Under the pieces are notes generated by a model. The model saw only the letters and a program-made list of their open reading frames with translations. It made no database searches and was not told the origin of the DNA. DNA of 64,000 bases, from assembly GCA_002423585.1 (NCBI GenBank), contig DIWS01000002.1, forward strand, positions 152,702-216,701. The letters are read 5' to 3'. Below are positions 25,379 to 33,860 of this stretch, piece after piece. Position 1 is the first letter of the stretch. Each line of letters begins with the position of its first letter. A program made the translations under genes and the position numbers. The DNA comes from Actinobacteria bacterium UBA6100. GTDB taxonomy: Bacteria > Actinomycetota > Coriobacteriia > Anaerosomatales > Anaerosomataceae.

Positions 25379-26305
25379 TCACCCTTCCAGTAAGGTCTTG
25401 GCGTGCTCGATACGGTCGGTCAGCTTCATCTCGCCCATCCGGAGCTGGTAGATGGCGTAGCCCACCAGCAGCATGCCGATCTGCGCGACTATGAAGCTGA
25501 CGAGCATGGGCGTCTCGAGTCCGCCCCGCTCGATGACGGGATGGTTCGACGGGATCAGCCGGGTGATGAAGAACGAGATCGGCGCGTCGATGAAGCCGAG
25601 GATGCTGAACGCGGCTGCGTACAGCGCCCTTCGTTCCTCGTCCTCGACCGAGTTGCGCAACACGAAGTAGGCGATCACCAGCAGCGTCATGATGAAGTAC
25701 GTGGTGAGCCGCGGCTCCCATTCCCACCACACGCCCCAGGCTGCCCGGGTCCACAGGATGCCGGTCGCCATCGTGAGCATGATGAACGTGAGCGTGACCT
25801 CCATCGCCACGCGCGCCTTCTGATCGTACTGGCGCCGCCTGGTCATGATGAATCGCAGGCTGTAGAACGCTGCCACCGCGAAGACGATGAATGAGATCTC
25901 GGCGACCGGGACGTGGAAGTAGAAGATCTTCTGGCCCCAGTCCGGGCGACCGTATGTGGAGCCGCTCACGATCGCAGAGGTGACGTCCGCCGCGTCGATC
26001 GTGACCGAGTCACCGTCTGCGTCGAGAGTCACCGCGTCGTCGCTCGCCTCGGTGATCGTGCCCTGGACGATGTCGCCATCGGTCTCGACCTCGGCGCGAT
26101 ATCCGACGTAGTTCTGCAGGTAGCGCGCCTCGGCGACCTCCTGCTTGAACGGGCCCTGGTAGCGCACCGACTCGGCCCGGCCGGCAGTGCGGACGAAGCC
26201 GAAGTCCGGGACTCCGGCCCAGAAGAACGTCCCAAGGAACGCACCCAGGGTGAGCACGCCGCCCAACGCCAGCGCGATCAGTGCTCTGGTGCTTGCTGAC
26301 TTCAC
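25379..26305 (-). CDS. ccmC: Haem exporter CcmC with an inserted extracytoplasmic domain
   Basis: 308 residues against about 220-250 for usual CcmC. The tryptophan-rich haem motif WGVWWEWEPRLT (190-201) and two probable haem histidines (H131 in FYFHVP; the His in PSNHPVI) are present, so this is the protein that loads haem onto CcmE. Between helix 1 (8-30) and the core at ~123 lies an extra segment of about 75 residues rich in Asp, Thr and Val (VGYRAEVETDGDIVQGTITEASDDAVTLDADG). It looks like a small beta domain on the outer side. GTG start at 26305. Followed 7 bases on by ccmD. Confidence 0.85.
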   Translation of the reverse strand: MKSASTRALIALALGGVLTLGAFLGTFFWAGVPDFGFVRTAGRAESVRYQGPFKQEVAEARYLQNYVGYRAEVETDGDIVQGTITEASDDAVTLDADGDSVTIDAADVTSAIVSGSTYGRPDWGQKIFYFHVPVAEISFIVFAVAAFYSLRFIMTRRRQYDQKARVAMEVTLTFIMLTMATGILWTRAAWGVWWEWEPRLTTYFIMTLLVIAYFVLRNSVEDEERRALYAAAFSILGFIDAPISFFITRLIPSNHPVIERGGLETPMLVSFIVAQIGMLLVGYAIYQLRMGEMKLTDRIEHAKTLLEG

Positions 26306-26347
26306 GTGAGCAACAGCCTCCTTCTCGGCAACCGTCTGCGGGCGCCT

Positions 26348-27052
26348 CTACGCGCCCACGATGAACTCATACAGACCGTACGATGCGAGCAGCATGATCA
26401 CGTCGTAACCGACGACCCACGCCATCCCGATCCAGAACCCGCCCATGGCATCCGGCCCGCCGGTGATGGCGGCGGCCGTGGCGCTCACCGCCCCGAGCAG
26501 CAAGGGGTACATGAGCGGGATGAAGAGCACGGGCAGCACGAAGTCCTTGCCCGAGGTGTTGACGGACATCGTCGCGAGCAGCGTACCCACGCCGGCGATA
26601 CCGACGGACCCTGCGAACATGATGAGCGGCACCAGTGCCATGGAGCCGATATCGAGGGACGAGCCCTGCAGGAACAGGAACCCGAAGACGGGGATCGTGA
26701 GCGCCTCCACCGCCAGCAGGAAGATCAGGTTGCCGATCACCTTCGCGAAGAAGATCACCGGACGATCCACCGGCGAGAGCAGGAGCGCTTCAAGGCAGCC
26801 CTGATCCTTCTCGTGCACGAGCGACCGATTGAGCCCGAGCATCGAGGTGAAGATGAATGCCAACCACAGCAGCCCGGCCGCGATGTCGCGCGGGTCGAAG
26901 TTCGAGCCCGTCTGCGACAGCGCCACGAAGTACACCACCATCGTGAGCAGCGAGTACAGGCCCATCGACATGATCATCTCCTTGGTGCGAAGCTCCATGA
27001 CGATGTCCTTCTTGACCATGGCGCGGAACTGGCGCCCTGAGAGGCTGGCCAT
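26348..27052 (-). CDS. ccmB: Haem exporter permease CcmB
   Basis: 234 residues with six predicted helices. The N-terminal cytoplasmic block FRAMVKKDIVMELRTKEMI and the conserved RSLVHEKDQGCLEALLLSPVDR are hallmarks of CcmB. It forms the ABC complex with CcmA and CcmC that drives haem release from CcmE. One base separates its start from the ccmA stop. Confidence 0.92.
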   Translation of the reverse strand: MASLSGRQFRAMVKKDIVMELRTKEMIMSMGLYSLLTMVVYFVALSQTGSNFDPRDIAAGLLWLAFIFTSMLGLNRSLVHEKDQGCLEALLLSPVDRPVIFFAKVIGNLIFLLAVEALTIPVFGFLFLQGSSLDIGSMALVPLIMFAGSVGIAGVGTLLATMSVNTSGKDFVLPVLFIPLMYPLLLGAVSATAAAITGGPDAMGGFWIGMAWVVGYDVIMLLASYGLYEFIVGA

Positions 27053-27053
27053 A

Positions 27054-27785
27054 TCAGGCCACCCCCAGACCTACGGTCGCGCGATAGGTGTCGCGGAACA
27101 CGGCCTCATCGATCGCCTCGCGGGGTTCGAAGAGCACGACCCGACCCTTGGCCAGGATGAGCGCGTGGCTGCACAGCTCGAGACCCTTGTCGAGGTCGTG
27201 GCTGATCATCACGAACGTGTGCTTGTCGCGCACAGCGGCGATCAGCCCGTCTAGGATGTCCATCGCGTGCGGATCGAGCCCAGAGTACGGCTCGTCTAAG
27301 AAGATGACCTCTGGACGGTGCAGGAGCGCCCGTGCGATCGACAGCCGCTGGAGCATGCCCCGCGAGAACGTCCGTGTGAGATCGAGCTTGCGGTGGTCGA
27401 GCTCGACCGCATCGAGCAACTCGGCCACCCGCACGTGCGGCTCCTCTATTCCGTACATCTCCGCGAAGAAAAGCAGGTTCTCCTCGGCAGTGAGGTCGGG
27501 ATAGAGCAGCGGATTGTGGCTGATGAGGCCGATATGGTTGCGCATCTCCACGGCATCGCTCACCACGTCGAACCCGAGCACTTTCGCGGTGCCACTCGTG
27601 GGATTGAGCAGCGTGGTGAGCACCTTGACCAGCGTCGTCTTGCCCGCGCCGTTAGGTCCGAAGACCGAGAGGAACGCCTGCCCGGGCAGGTCGAAGCTCA
27701 CGCCGTCGAGCGCTTTGCGCATGCCGAAGGCCCGGGTGAGATCCCGGACCTCCAACGCATTTGCGGTGGGCTGCTCCGACCCCAT
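27054..27785 (-). CDS. ccmA: Haem exporter ATP-binding protein CcmA
   Basis: 243 residues, one ABC ATPase domain. Walker A GPNGAGKTT (43-51), Walker B VIFLDEPYSGLD, switch His in MISHD. The ABC signature is SRGMLQRLSIARAL, as in CcmA rather than the usual LSGGQ. ATG 27785 lies 8 bases after the ccmF stop, with AGGGAG upstream; an upstream in-frame extension was rejected because it overlaps ccmF. Confidence 0.93.
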   Translation of the reverse strand: MGSEQPTANALEVRDLTRAFGMRKALDGVSFDLPGQAFLSVFGPNGAGKTTLVKVLTTLLNPTSGTAKVLGFDVVSDAVEMRNHIGLISHNPLLYPDLTAEENLLFFAEMYGIEEPHVRVAELLDAVELDHRKLDLTRTFSRGMLQRLSIARALLHRPEVIFLDEPYSGLDPHAMDILDGLIAAVRDKHTFVMISHDLDKGLELCSHALILAKGRVVLFEPREAIDEAVFRDTYRATVGLGVA

Positions 27786-27793
27786 GGGGCTCC

Positions 27794-29872
27794 CTACGCC
27801 GCCAGACGCGTCTTCTTCGGCCACGCGGCGATAGCGCTGCCGATGATGGTGAGCACGAAGCCCGCCCAGACCCATGACTGCATCGGGAAGAACTTGATGG
27901 TCAGGTTGGCGTTGTTGGCCGAATCGACGCCGGCGAAGGAGACGAACACGTCCTTGAACGGCTCGTGGATGATCGAGACGTGTTGCGTGCTCTGATTCTG
28001 CTGGGCAAGCTGCTGCGGGTAGCGCATCTGCGGACCGACGGTGGCCACCTTCGTGCCGCCCTTGAAGACGTCGGTGTTGAGCGTGTAGACAGTGTCACCC
28101 TGCGTGCCGCCCTCGGGTACGTTCTCCTGCGAGGGCACGAGCGAGACGTAGGTGAACGTGTAGCCCCGCGCCTCGAACGAGCCGCCCGGGGTCTGCGGGA
28201 TGGCGGCGTTGTGTGTGGAAACGAACATCGTCGAGCCCACCAGTCCGAGCAGGATCACGCCCATCCCGAGGTGCGTGAGATAGCCGCCTGACTGCGTCCG
28301 AGCCTTGGTGAAGAGCCAGCCCAGTGCCGCGCCGAACGACGTCTCGGTGGCCGCCGCGCGCTTGCGGGCCCCATCGATGAACAGCCACAGCGGCAGGCCG
28401 ATGGCATAGCCTGCGGTGAGCACGCCGGAGATCGCCAGCGTGTGATGCCACCACGGCGTGCTACTCGCATCAGGAGTGTAGAACGGCAGCATGAAGAGGA
28501 AGTACGCGCCGAGGAACAGCGCGGCGAGCACCGAGCCGATGATGACCGGCATCTTCGCCCGCTCCCACAACTTCTTCATGTCGCCCCCACCCCAGGCGAG
28601 GATCGGGCAGATCGTCATCACCATGATGTAGAAGATGCCGAGCGGCCGCGCCAGCGAGTCGAAGGCGGGCGCCTTGATGCTCTGCCCACCGAGCGGCATC
28701 CACGTCGGGAATGCCGAAGCCATCGTGAGGTATGCCACCAGGACGCCGGAGATGAGCATGATCACGTTGTTGAAGTAGTACGAGCCTTCCTTGGAGAGCA
28801 CGCGCTCGAAGCCGTCACCCTCGCTTCTCACCTGGCTGCGGCGCACGATGACGCCGATAGCCATGACGGCGAGCGAGCCCACCATCATGATGAGGAACAG
28901 CCAGAACGAGAGCGGGTCCTCCTGGAAGGCGTGGACCGACTGCACGATGCCGGAACGCGTGATGAACGTCCCGAGGAGCACGAACACGAAGGTCACGGCC
29001 GCCATCATGAACGCCCAGCCGCGGAAGCCGTCACGACGCCGGTAGACGGTCATGGAGTGCAAGAGGCCGACACCGGTGAGCCACGGCAGCAGTGAAGCGT
29101 TCTCCACCGGGTCCCAGGCCCAGTAACCGCCGAATGCGAGCTCGTAGTACGCCCACACCGATCCGAGCCCGATGCCGATTCCCAGCAGCAACCACGAGAA
29201 CACCGTGATGCGGTCCGAAAGCACGACCCAGTTCTTCGAGGTATCGCCGGTGATGAGCGCCGCGAGCGCGAACGCGAACGGCACCGTGAGTCCCGCATAG
29301 CCGATGAACAGTGTCGGCGGGTGAAGCAGCATCGCCCAGGTCTGCAGGAGCGGGTTCATCGCCGCGCTGGTGAGCAGCGCCCCTGTGTTGGGATCGATGT
29401 ACTGCGCAGGAGTGAGCACGAATGGGTTGTTGCTCTCGATGAACAACGCCGCCAGGAAGAACAGCTGCACGAAGTTCACGATCGCAAGCCCGGTCGAACC
29501 GAGCGTGCTGTCGCTCTTGAGGAACTTGCGCGCGATGAACGCAGCGTAGATCGCGAGCACCCACTCCCAGAAGAGCAGCGAACCCTCACGACCGGCCCAC
29601 ACGCCGGAGAGCCGGTAGACCCACGCCCAGGCGCCTGTGGTGGTCGGGTGGTTCATGACGACGTACATGAGCGACCAGTTCTCACTCAGGAACGCGGTGG
29701 CGAGAAGCACGATCGCAAGCGTCGTGAAGCCGAACACGCCGAAGGTCAGCAGGTGGCCGATCTTGCGGGCCATCTCCCCCTCTTTGCCCGCCGCAGCGAA
29801 CGCCACGATCGATGCGACCGCGCACACGCTTGCGAGTCCAAGCAAGAAGTTGCCGAGAGTACCCAGGTCCAT
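27794..29872 (-). CDS. ccmF: Cytochrome c haem lyase subunit CcmF
   Basis: 692 residues, about 15 helices. The WWD-type block is present as GGYWAWDPVENASLLPWLTG, with GREGSLLFWEWVL and HPPTLFIGYAG, which includes a probable haem histidine. CcmF takes haem from holo-CcmE and joins it to apocytochrome CXXCH motifs outside the membrane. A soluble domain lies near residues 570-670. It directly follows ccmE (32-base gap). Partner lyase CcmH and thiol-reducing CcmG are not in this window. Confidence 0.94.
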   Translation of the reverse strand: MDLGTLGNFLLGLASVCAVASIVAFAAAGKEGEMARKIGHLLTFGVFGFTTLAIVLLATAFLSENWSLMYVVMNHPTTTGAWAWVYRLSGVWAGREGSLLFWEWVLAIYAAFIARKFLKSDSTLGSTGLAIVNFVQLFFLAALFIESNNPFVLTPAQYIDPNTGALLTSAAMNPLLQTWAMLLHPPTLFIGYAGLTVPFAFALAALITGDTSKNWVVLSDRITVFSWLLLGIGIGLGSVWAYYELAFGGYWAWDPVENASLLPWLTGVGLLHSMTVYRRRDGFRGWAFMMAAVTFVFVLLGTFITRSGIVQSVHAFQEDPLSFWLFLIMMVGSLAVMAIGVIVRRSQVRSEGDGFERVLSKEGSYYFNNVIMLISGVLVAYLTMASAFPTWMPLGGQSIKAPAFDSLARPLGIFYIMVMTICPILAWGGGDMKKLWERAKMPVIIGSVLAALFLGAYFLFMLPFYTPDASSTPWWHHTLAISGVLTAGYAIGLPLWLFIDGARKRAAATETSFGAALGWLFTKARTQSGGYLTHLGMGVILLGLVGSTMFVSTHNAAIPQTPGGSFEARGYTFTYVSLVPSQENVPEGGTQGDTVYTLNTDVFKGGTKVATVGPQMRYPQQLAQQNQSTQHVSIIHEPFKDVFVSFAGVDSANNANLTIKFFPMQSWVWAGFVLTIIGSAIAAWPKKTRLAA

Positions 29873-29904
29873 TCGTCAGCTCCGTTCGTGGGGGGACTGC
29901 GACG

Positions 29905-30603
29905 CTACTGAGCGGCCTTGTCGAGGGCGACCTCGGCGCATCGGAACACGCCGTCGTCCTCGATCGAACCGGTGAGCACGACCTTCACGCCATCTTCGAA
30001 CTCATCCGGAAGGCCCCCGCCGAAGGCGACATCGATGGCGGTGGCGCCGGTGTTATCGTCCGCGATCCGGAAACGAACCGGGGCGCCGGCCTCTGCGATC
30101 GAGCCCTCCACGACAAACCCGGTGACCTTGAGGGTCGCAGAGCCGGAGAGTTCCGTCGCGCGATTGATGACATCGTTCACGGTGAGCGCGCCGGTCGCCG
30201 ACTCGTACTTGGAGGGGCACTTCGTGACGAGGTACTTGGCCTCGACCGAACCGTCCTCATTGATGGTGCCGGTCACCGTCGCGGTAGTACCGTCACCGAA
30301 AGAGCCCGGCACGACGTCGTTCCACACGATGAGGACACGCTGGTCGTCTCCGGCCGCGGCGTCCTCGATCTCGAAGACGAACGGGGTGGCACCCGAGACC
30401 CAGGAGCCGGCGACGACCTGTCCGGTGACCTCGATCTGCTTGCCAGCGAGCGACGCGTCCGAGACGACATCGGCGATGGTGACCGGTGTGGCGGTGGCAT
30501 TGCCGAGTTGCGTGAGCCACATGAGCGCACCGATGGCCACGAATATGAGGATGGTGACGCCGATGAGACGCTGCTTCGCCCGCTTGTTCAATGGACCGAT
30601 CAC
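29905..30603 (-). CDS. ccmE: CcmE-type haem chaperone with tandem OB domains and a CXXXY motif
   Basis: 232 residues; usual CcmE is about 140-160. One N-terminal anchor helix (13-31), then an OB-fold domain (38-135) ending in the haem-attachment motif as C129-P-S-K-Y133, the Cys-type seen in some sulfate reducers and archaea instead of HXXXY. A second OB-like domain (141-232) repeats the pattern (LKVTGFVVEGSI, VKVVLTGSIEDDGVFRCAEVALDK) but ends where the haem motif should begin. It carries one cysteine (C222). First gene of the ccm operon. Start uncertain: GTG 30603 nearly touches its GAGGA; a TTG four codons later is possible. Confidence 0.85.
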   Translation of the reverse strand: MIGPLNKRAKQRLIGVTILIFVAIGALMWLTQLGNATATPVTIADVVSDASLAGKQIEVTGQVVAGSWVSGATPFVFEIEDAAAGDDQRVLIVWNDVVPGSFGDGTTATVTGTINEDGSVEAKYLVTKCPSKYESATGALTVNDVINRATELSGSATLKVTGFVVEGSIAEAGAPVRFRIADDNTGATAIDVAFGGGLPDEFEDGVKVVLTGSIEDDGVFRCAEVALDKAAQ

Positions 30604-30715
30604 TCCTCGCTGGAGCCGCGCGCGAACGCGCTGCGGCAGTCGTCGACGAAGGCGTTCGGGGCCCGAGATGGCCGCGGACGCACCTGTGCCTGCTTACCTT
30701 GCCTGAACGTCACCG

Positions 30716-30745
30716 ATAGTAACACTCGCGCGACCGGTCGGACAA
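30716..30745 (-). promoter_or_regulatory. Sigma-70-type promoter of the ccm operon
   Basis: On the minus strand TTGTCC (30740-30745) and TACTAT (30716-30721) stand 18 bases apart in the 214-base gap between coaX and ccmE. Transcription would begin near 30709, giving a ~105-base leader. Nothing else is recognised in the gap. Confidence 0.5.
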
Positions 30746-30817
30746 CGAGCTGCGACCGTGTTCGCGTTTTGATAACGAGCAAGCGCTGTGCCGAGAATGG
30801 GTGCCAGCTGCATGCTT

Positions 30818-31582
30818 CTACTGGCGGCGCTCCCACACCAGCGCCAGCCCTGTGAGTGTGAGGTCGATGTCGACCGCTGTGATGGTCTCGCACAGAGGCG
30901 AGATGCGCTCGGCAAGTCCGCCTGTGGCGACGACCGGGCACTCGTAGCCCAGTTCCAACCACGTGCGCCGGACGAGTCCGTCGACCCGTGCGGCCTCGCC
31001 GAACAGCAGGCCCGCCTGGATCGACTCCCGCGTACTGCGACCGATCACACGCGTCGGCGGCTCAAGGTCCACGGCCGACAGCCTCGCCGCACGCCGGAAC
31101 AGCGCTTCAGCGCTCGTCTCCACACCCGGCGCGATCGCTCCCCCGAGGTACGCTCCGCTCGCATCGACAACGTCGAGCGTGGTCGCGGTGCCGAAGTCCA
31201 CGACGATGACCGGCGCGCCGTGCGCCTCGATCGCGGCCACCGCGTTCACGATGCGGTCTGCACCCACCTCGCGCGGGTTCTCGTACGCTATCGCCAGCCC
31301 CGTCTTCACTCCGGGGCCGATGACGAGAGGGCGGGTGCCGGTGATGCGCTCGGCCAGGTCCTCGTACGCGGCCGTGAGCGACGGCACCACCGAGGCGATC
31401 GCAACACCATCGATGGCGTCGTGTTCGTGACCGTCGAGTGCCAGGAGGCCGCTGATCTTCACGCGGATCTCATCGGATGTGAGGGTGGCGTCGGTGGCCA
31501 TGCGCCAACGGCTTTCGATCGCCCTGCCGTGGATGAGGCCGATCACCGTCTGTGTGTTGCCTATGTCGACCGCGAGCAGCAT
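30818..31582 (-). CDS. coaX: Type III pantothenate kinase
   Basis: 254 residues. ASKHA fold: DIGNTQTVIGL at the N-terminus, GADRIVNAVAA and DFGTATTLDVV in the middle, GLLFGEAARVDGLV and ATGGLA later. It phosphorylates pantothenate, the first step to coenzyme A. ATG 31582 has GGAAGGG upstream. Transcribed away from the response regulator gene. It connects functionally to panB/panC further on. Confidence 0.93.
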   Translation of the reverse strand: MLLAVDIGNTQTVIGLIHGRAIESRWRMATDATLTSDEIRVKISGLLALDGHEHDAIDGVAIASVVPSLTAAYEDLAERITGTRPLVIGPGVKTGLAIAYENPREVGADRIVNAVAAIEAHGAPVIVVDFGTATTLDVVDASGAYLGGAIAPGVETSAEALFRRAARLSAVDLEPPTRVIGRSTRESIQAGLLFGEAARVDGLVRRTWLELGYECPVVATGGLAERISPLCETITAVDIDLTLTGLALVWERRQ

Positions 31583-31688
31583 CTGCGTCAACCCTTCCTG
31601 GTACCGTGACGACCCGGCAACGGCACAACCGGCGATCGTGCAGCCCGGTGCTATCATCGCAGATGACCTCGACCGCAGGAGGACGCTC

Positions 31689-32390
31689 ATGACCACCACG
31701 CCCGCCCGCATCCTCGTCGTCGACGATGAGGAGTCGATCCTGCAGTTCGTATCGTACAACCTCCGCAAGGAGGGTTACGACGTCACGACCGCACCCGACG
31801 GCGACACCGCGCTCGATCTGGCCGCCGATGCCCCCTTCGATCTCGTCATCCTCGACATCATGCTTCCCGGCACCGACGGATACGAGGTCTGCCGCCGCCT
31901 GCGTGCCGCCGGGGACACCCCGGTGTTGTTCCTGTCGGCACGTGACACCGAGCTCGACAAGGTCGTGGGGCTCGAACTCGGCGGAGATGACTACCTCGCC
32001 AAGCCCTTCGGCGTGCGCGAGTTGATCGCACGTGTGAAGGCGCTGCTGCGCCGGACCGGCCAGCGCACCGCCGATGCGCCTCACGACGACTCACCCGTGG
32101 AGGCCGGCGGCATCGTTCTCGACGAGACGACGCACATCGCGCGCTCGGGCGGTGTGGAGATCGACCTCACGCCCCGGGAGTTCGAGCTGCTCGCCTGCCT
32201 CATGCGCCATGCGGGCAAGGTGCTCTCGCGCGAACACCTCCTCAAGGAAGCGTGGGGCTGGCAGTACGTGGTGGAGACGAAGACGGTCGACACACACATC
32301 AAGCGGCTCCGCGACAAACTCCAGGCGGCCGGGGTGGACCCCGCGGCGGTCGAGACCGTGCGCGGGTACGGCTACCGCCTCGCGGTCTAG
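31689..32390 (+). CDS. OmpR/PhoB-family response regulator
   Basis: 233 residues. Receiver domain 1-120 with D12/D13, phosphorylation site D56 (VILDIMLPG) and K105 (AKPFG); winged-helix DNA-binding domain about 135-233 ending GYGYRLAV. ATG 31689 has AGGAGG upstream. The histidine kinase follows 6 bases after the stop. No target is deducible; a TATCAT at 31652-31657 may be its -10. Confidence 0.93.
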   Translation: MTTTPARILVVDDEESILQFVSYNLRKEGYDVTTAPDGDTALDLAADAPFDLVILDIMLPGTDGYEVCRRLRAAGDTPVLFLSARDTELDKVVGLELGGDDYLAKPFGVRELIARVKALLRRTGQRTADAPHDDSPVEAGGIVLDETTHIARSGGVEIDLTPREFELLACLMRHAGKVLSREHLLKEAWGWQYVVETKTVDTHIKRLRDKLQAAGVDPAAVETVRGYGYRLAV

Positions 32391-32396
32391 CGCCTG

Positions 32397-33839
32397 ATGC
32401 GCTCATCCATCCGCACCCGTCTGCTCGTCGCATTCCTGCTCGTGGCGGTCGCCTCGGCCCTGGGCCTTTCGGCGTACTCGCTCTCCGAGTTCGAGGACTA
32501 CGGCCTGCACAAGCTGGAGGACCGGCTCGAAAGCGAGAGCCTGGTGCTCGCCGGCATGGTGGCCGCGCAGATGCAGGCGAACGGCGGTGAGGAGCTCTCC
32601 GCCGAGCAGGCGGCCGCTCTCAACACCGAGCTCACGCGCGTCGGGCCGATCATCTACTCCCACATCCGCATACTCGACGGTGACGGTGAGGCCTTCGTCG
32701 ACTCGGCAAGCCCCGAGGACGTCGGCGCGAAGTACGCCGAGACGCCCGAGGTGGCCAAGGCGCTCCGGGGTGATCGTGGCGCCGCGACCCGCATCACCGA
32801 GAACGGGCGCGTGGCCCTTTACGTCGCGAACCCGATCATCGTGGGTGACCGTGTCGTGGGCGTCGCCTACACCTCGGCCACCACCTTCTCGATACGGACG
32901 CTGCTGCGCGACTACCGTCTGCGCCTGGGCGCCGCTGTGGTGCTCTTCACACTGCTCGCACTCGTGCTCACCGAGCTGCTCTCACGCTGGCTGTCCGCAC
33001 CGCTGCGCGACCTGGCCCGCACGGCAGTGGCCTTCGCCGACGGCGACCACTCGGTGCGCGTGCGGCCGCGCGGCTCGAGCGAGATCCGCGCGCTCGCCGA
33101 TGCGTTCAACGCGATGGCCGACGAGGTGCAGACCGTGATGGCCGAGCTCAAAGAAGAGGAGGGGCGCAAGTCGCGCTTCGTCTCGGACGTGAGCCACGAG
33201 CTCAGGACCCCGCTCACCGCGATCCGCGGCGCCGCGGAGACGCTGCTCGACGGGGACGTGCCGGAAGACGACGCGCGCCAGTTCCTCTCGACGATCGTGC
33301 GCGAGTCCGAGCGGCTCACGCGCCTCGCGAACGACCTGCTCACCCTGCAGCGCATCGAGGGCGCCACCGGCGAACTGCCGATCTCCGCTGTGGACCTCAC
33401 CGAGATCGCGCGCCGCGCGGTGGAGGGGCTCGCACCGCTCACCGAGGCCCGGGGCGTGCGTGTGGTGCTCGAGGGCTCGGCGCCGCGCGTGCTCGGAGAC
33501 CGGGACCGCCTGCAGCAGGTCTTCGGCAACCTCATCGACAACGCGTCGCGCCTTACTCCCGAGGGCGGGACGGTCACCGTGCGGATCTCCGCCGAGGGGC
33601 GCGAGTCGGTCGCAAGCGTGCTCGACGAGGGCCCCGGCATAGCCGAGGAGGACGCGCCACACGTCTTCGACCGCTTCTACCGCGCCCAGGCGAGCCGCGA
33701 CCGCTCGACGGGGGGCGCGGGTCTCGGACTGGCGATCGTCGCAGCCATCGTCCGCTCTCACACGGGCACGGTCACCGCAGCCCGGCGTGACGAGGGAGGC
33801 ACCGTCTTCACGGTGCGGCTTCCCTCGATGAAAGAGTAG
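32397..33839 (+). CDS. Membrane sensor histidine kinase
   Basis: 480 residues, PhoR/WalK-like. Helix 1 (8-28), extracytoplasmic sensor (30-170, mixed alpha/beta, PAS/CACHE-like), helix 2 (176-194), HAMP (~195-250), HisKA with H267 in FVSDVSHELRTPLTAIRG, then HATPase with NLIDNASR, DEGPGI and GGAGLGLAIV. Pairs with the response regulator just upstream. Signal unknown. Confidence 0.93.
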   Translation: MRSSIRTRLLVAFLLVAVASALGLSAYSLSEFEDYGLHKLEDRLESESLVLAGMVAAQMQANGGEELSAEQAAALNTELTRVGPIIYSHIRILDGDGEAFVDSASPEDVGAKYAETPEVAKALRGDRGAATRITENGRVALYVANPIIVGDRVVGVAYTSATTFSIRTLLRDYRLRLGAAVVLFTLLALVLTELLSRWLSAPLRDLARTAVAFADGDHSVRVRPRGSSEIRALADAFNAMADEVQTVMAELKEEEGRKSRFVSDVSHELRTPLTAIRGAAETLLDGDVPEDDARQFLSTIVRESERLTRLANDLLTLQRIEGATGELPISAVDLTEIARRAVEGLAPLTEARGVRVVLEGSAPRVLGDRDRLQQVFGNLIDNASRLTPEGGTVTVRISAEGRESVASVLDEGPGIAEEDAPHVFDRFYRAQASRDRSTGGAGLGLAIVAAIVRSHTGTVTAARRDEGGTVFTVRLPSMKE

Positions 33840-33860
33840 CCAGGCGCCGGGCGCTTCGCG

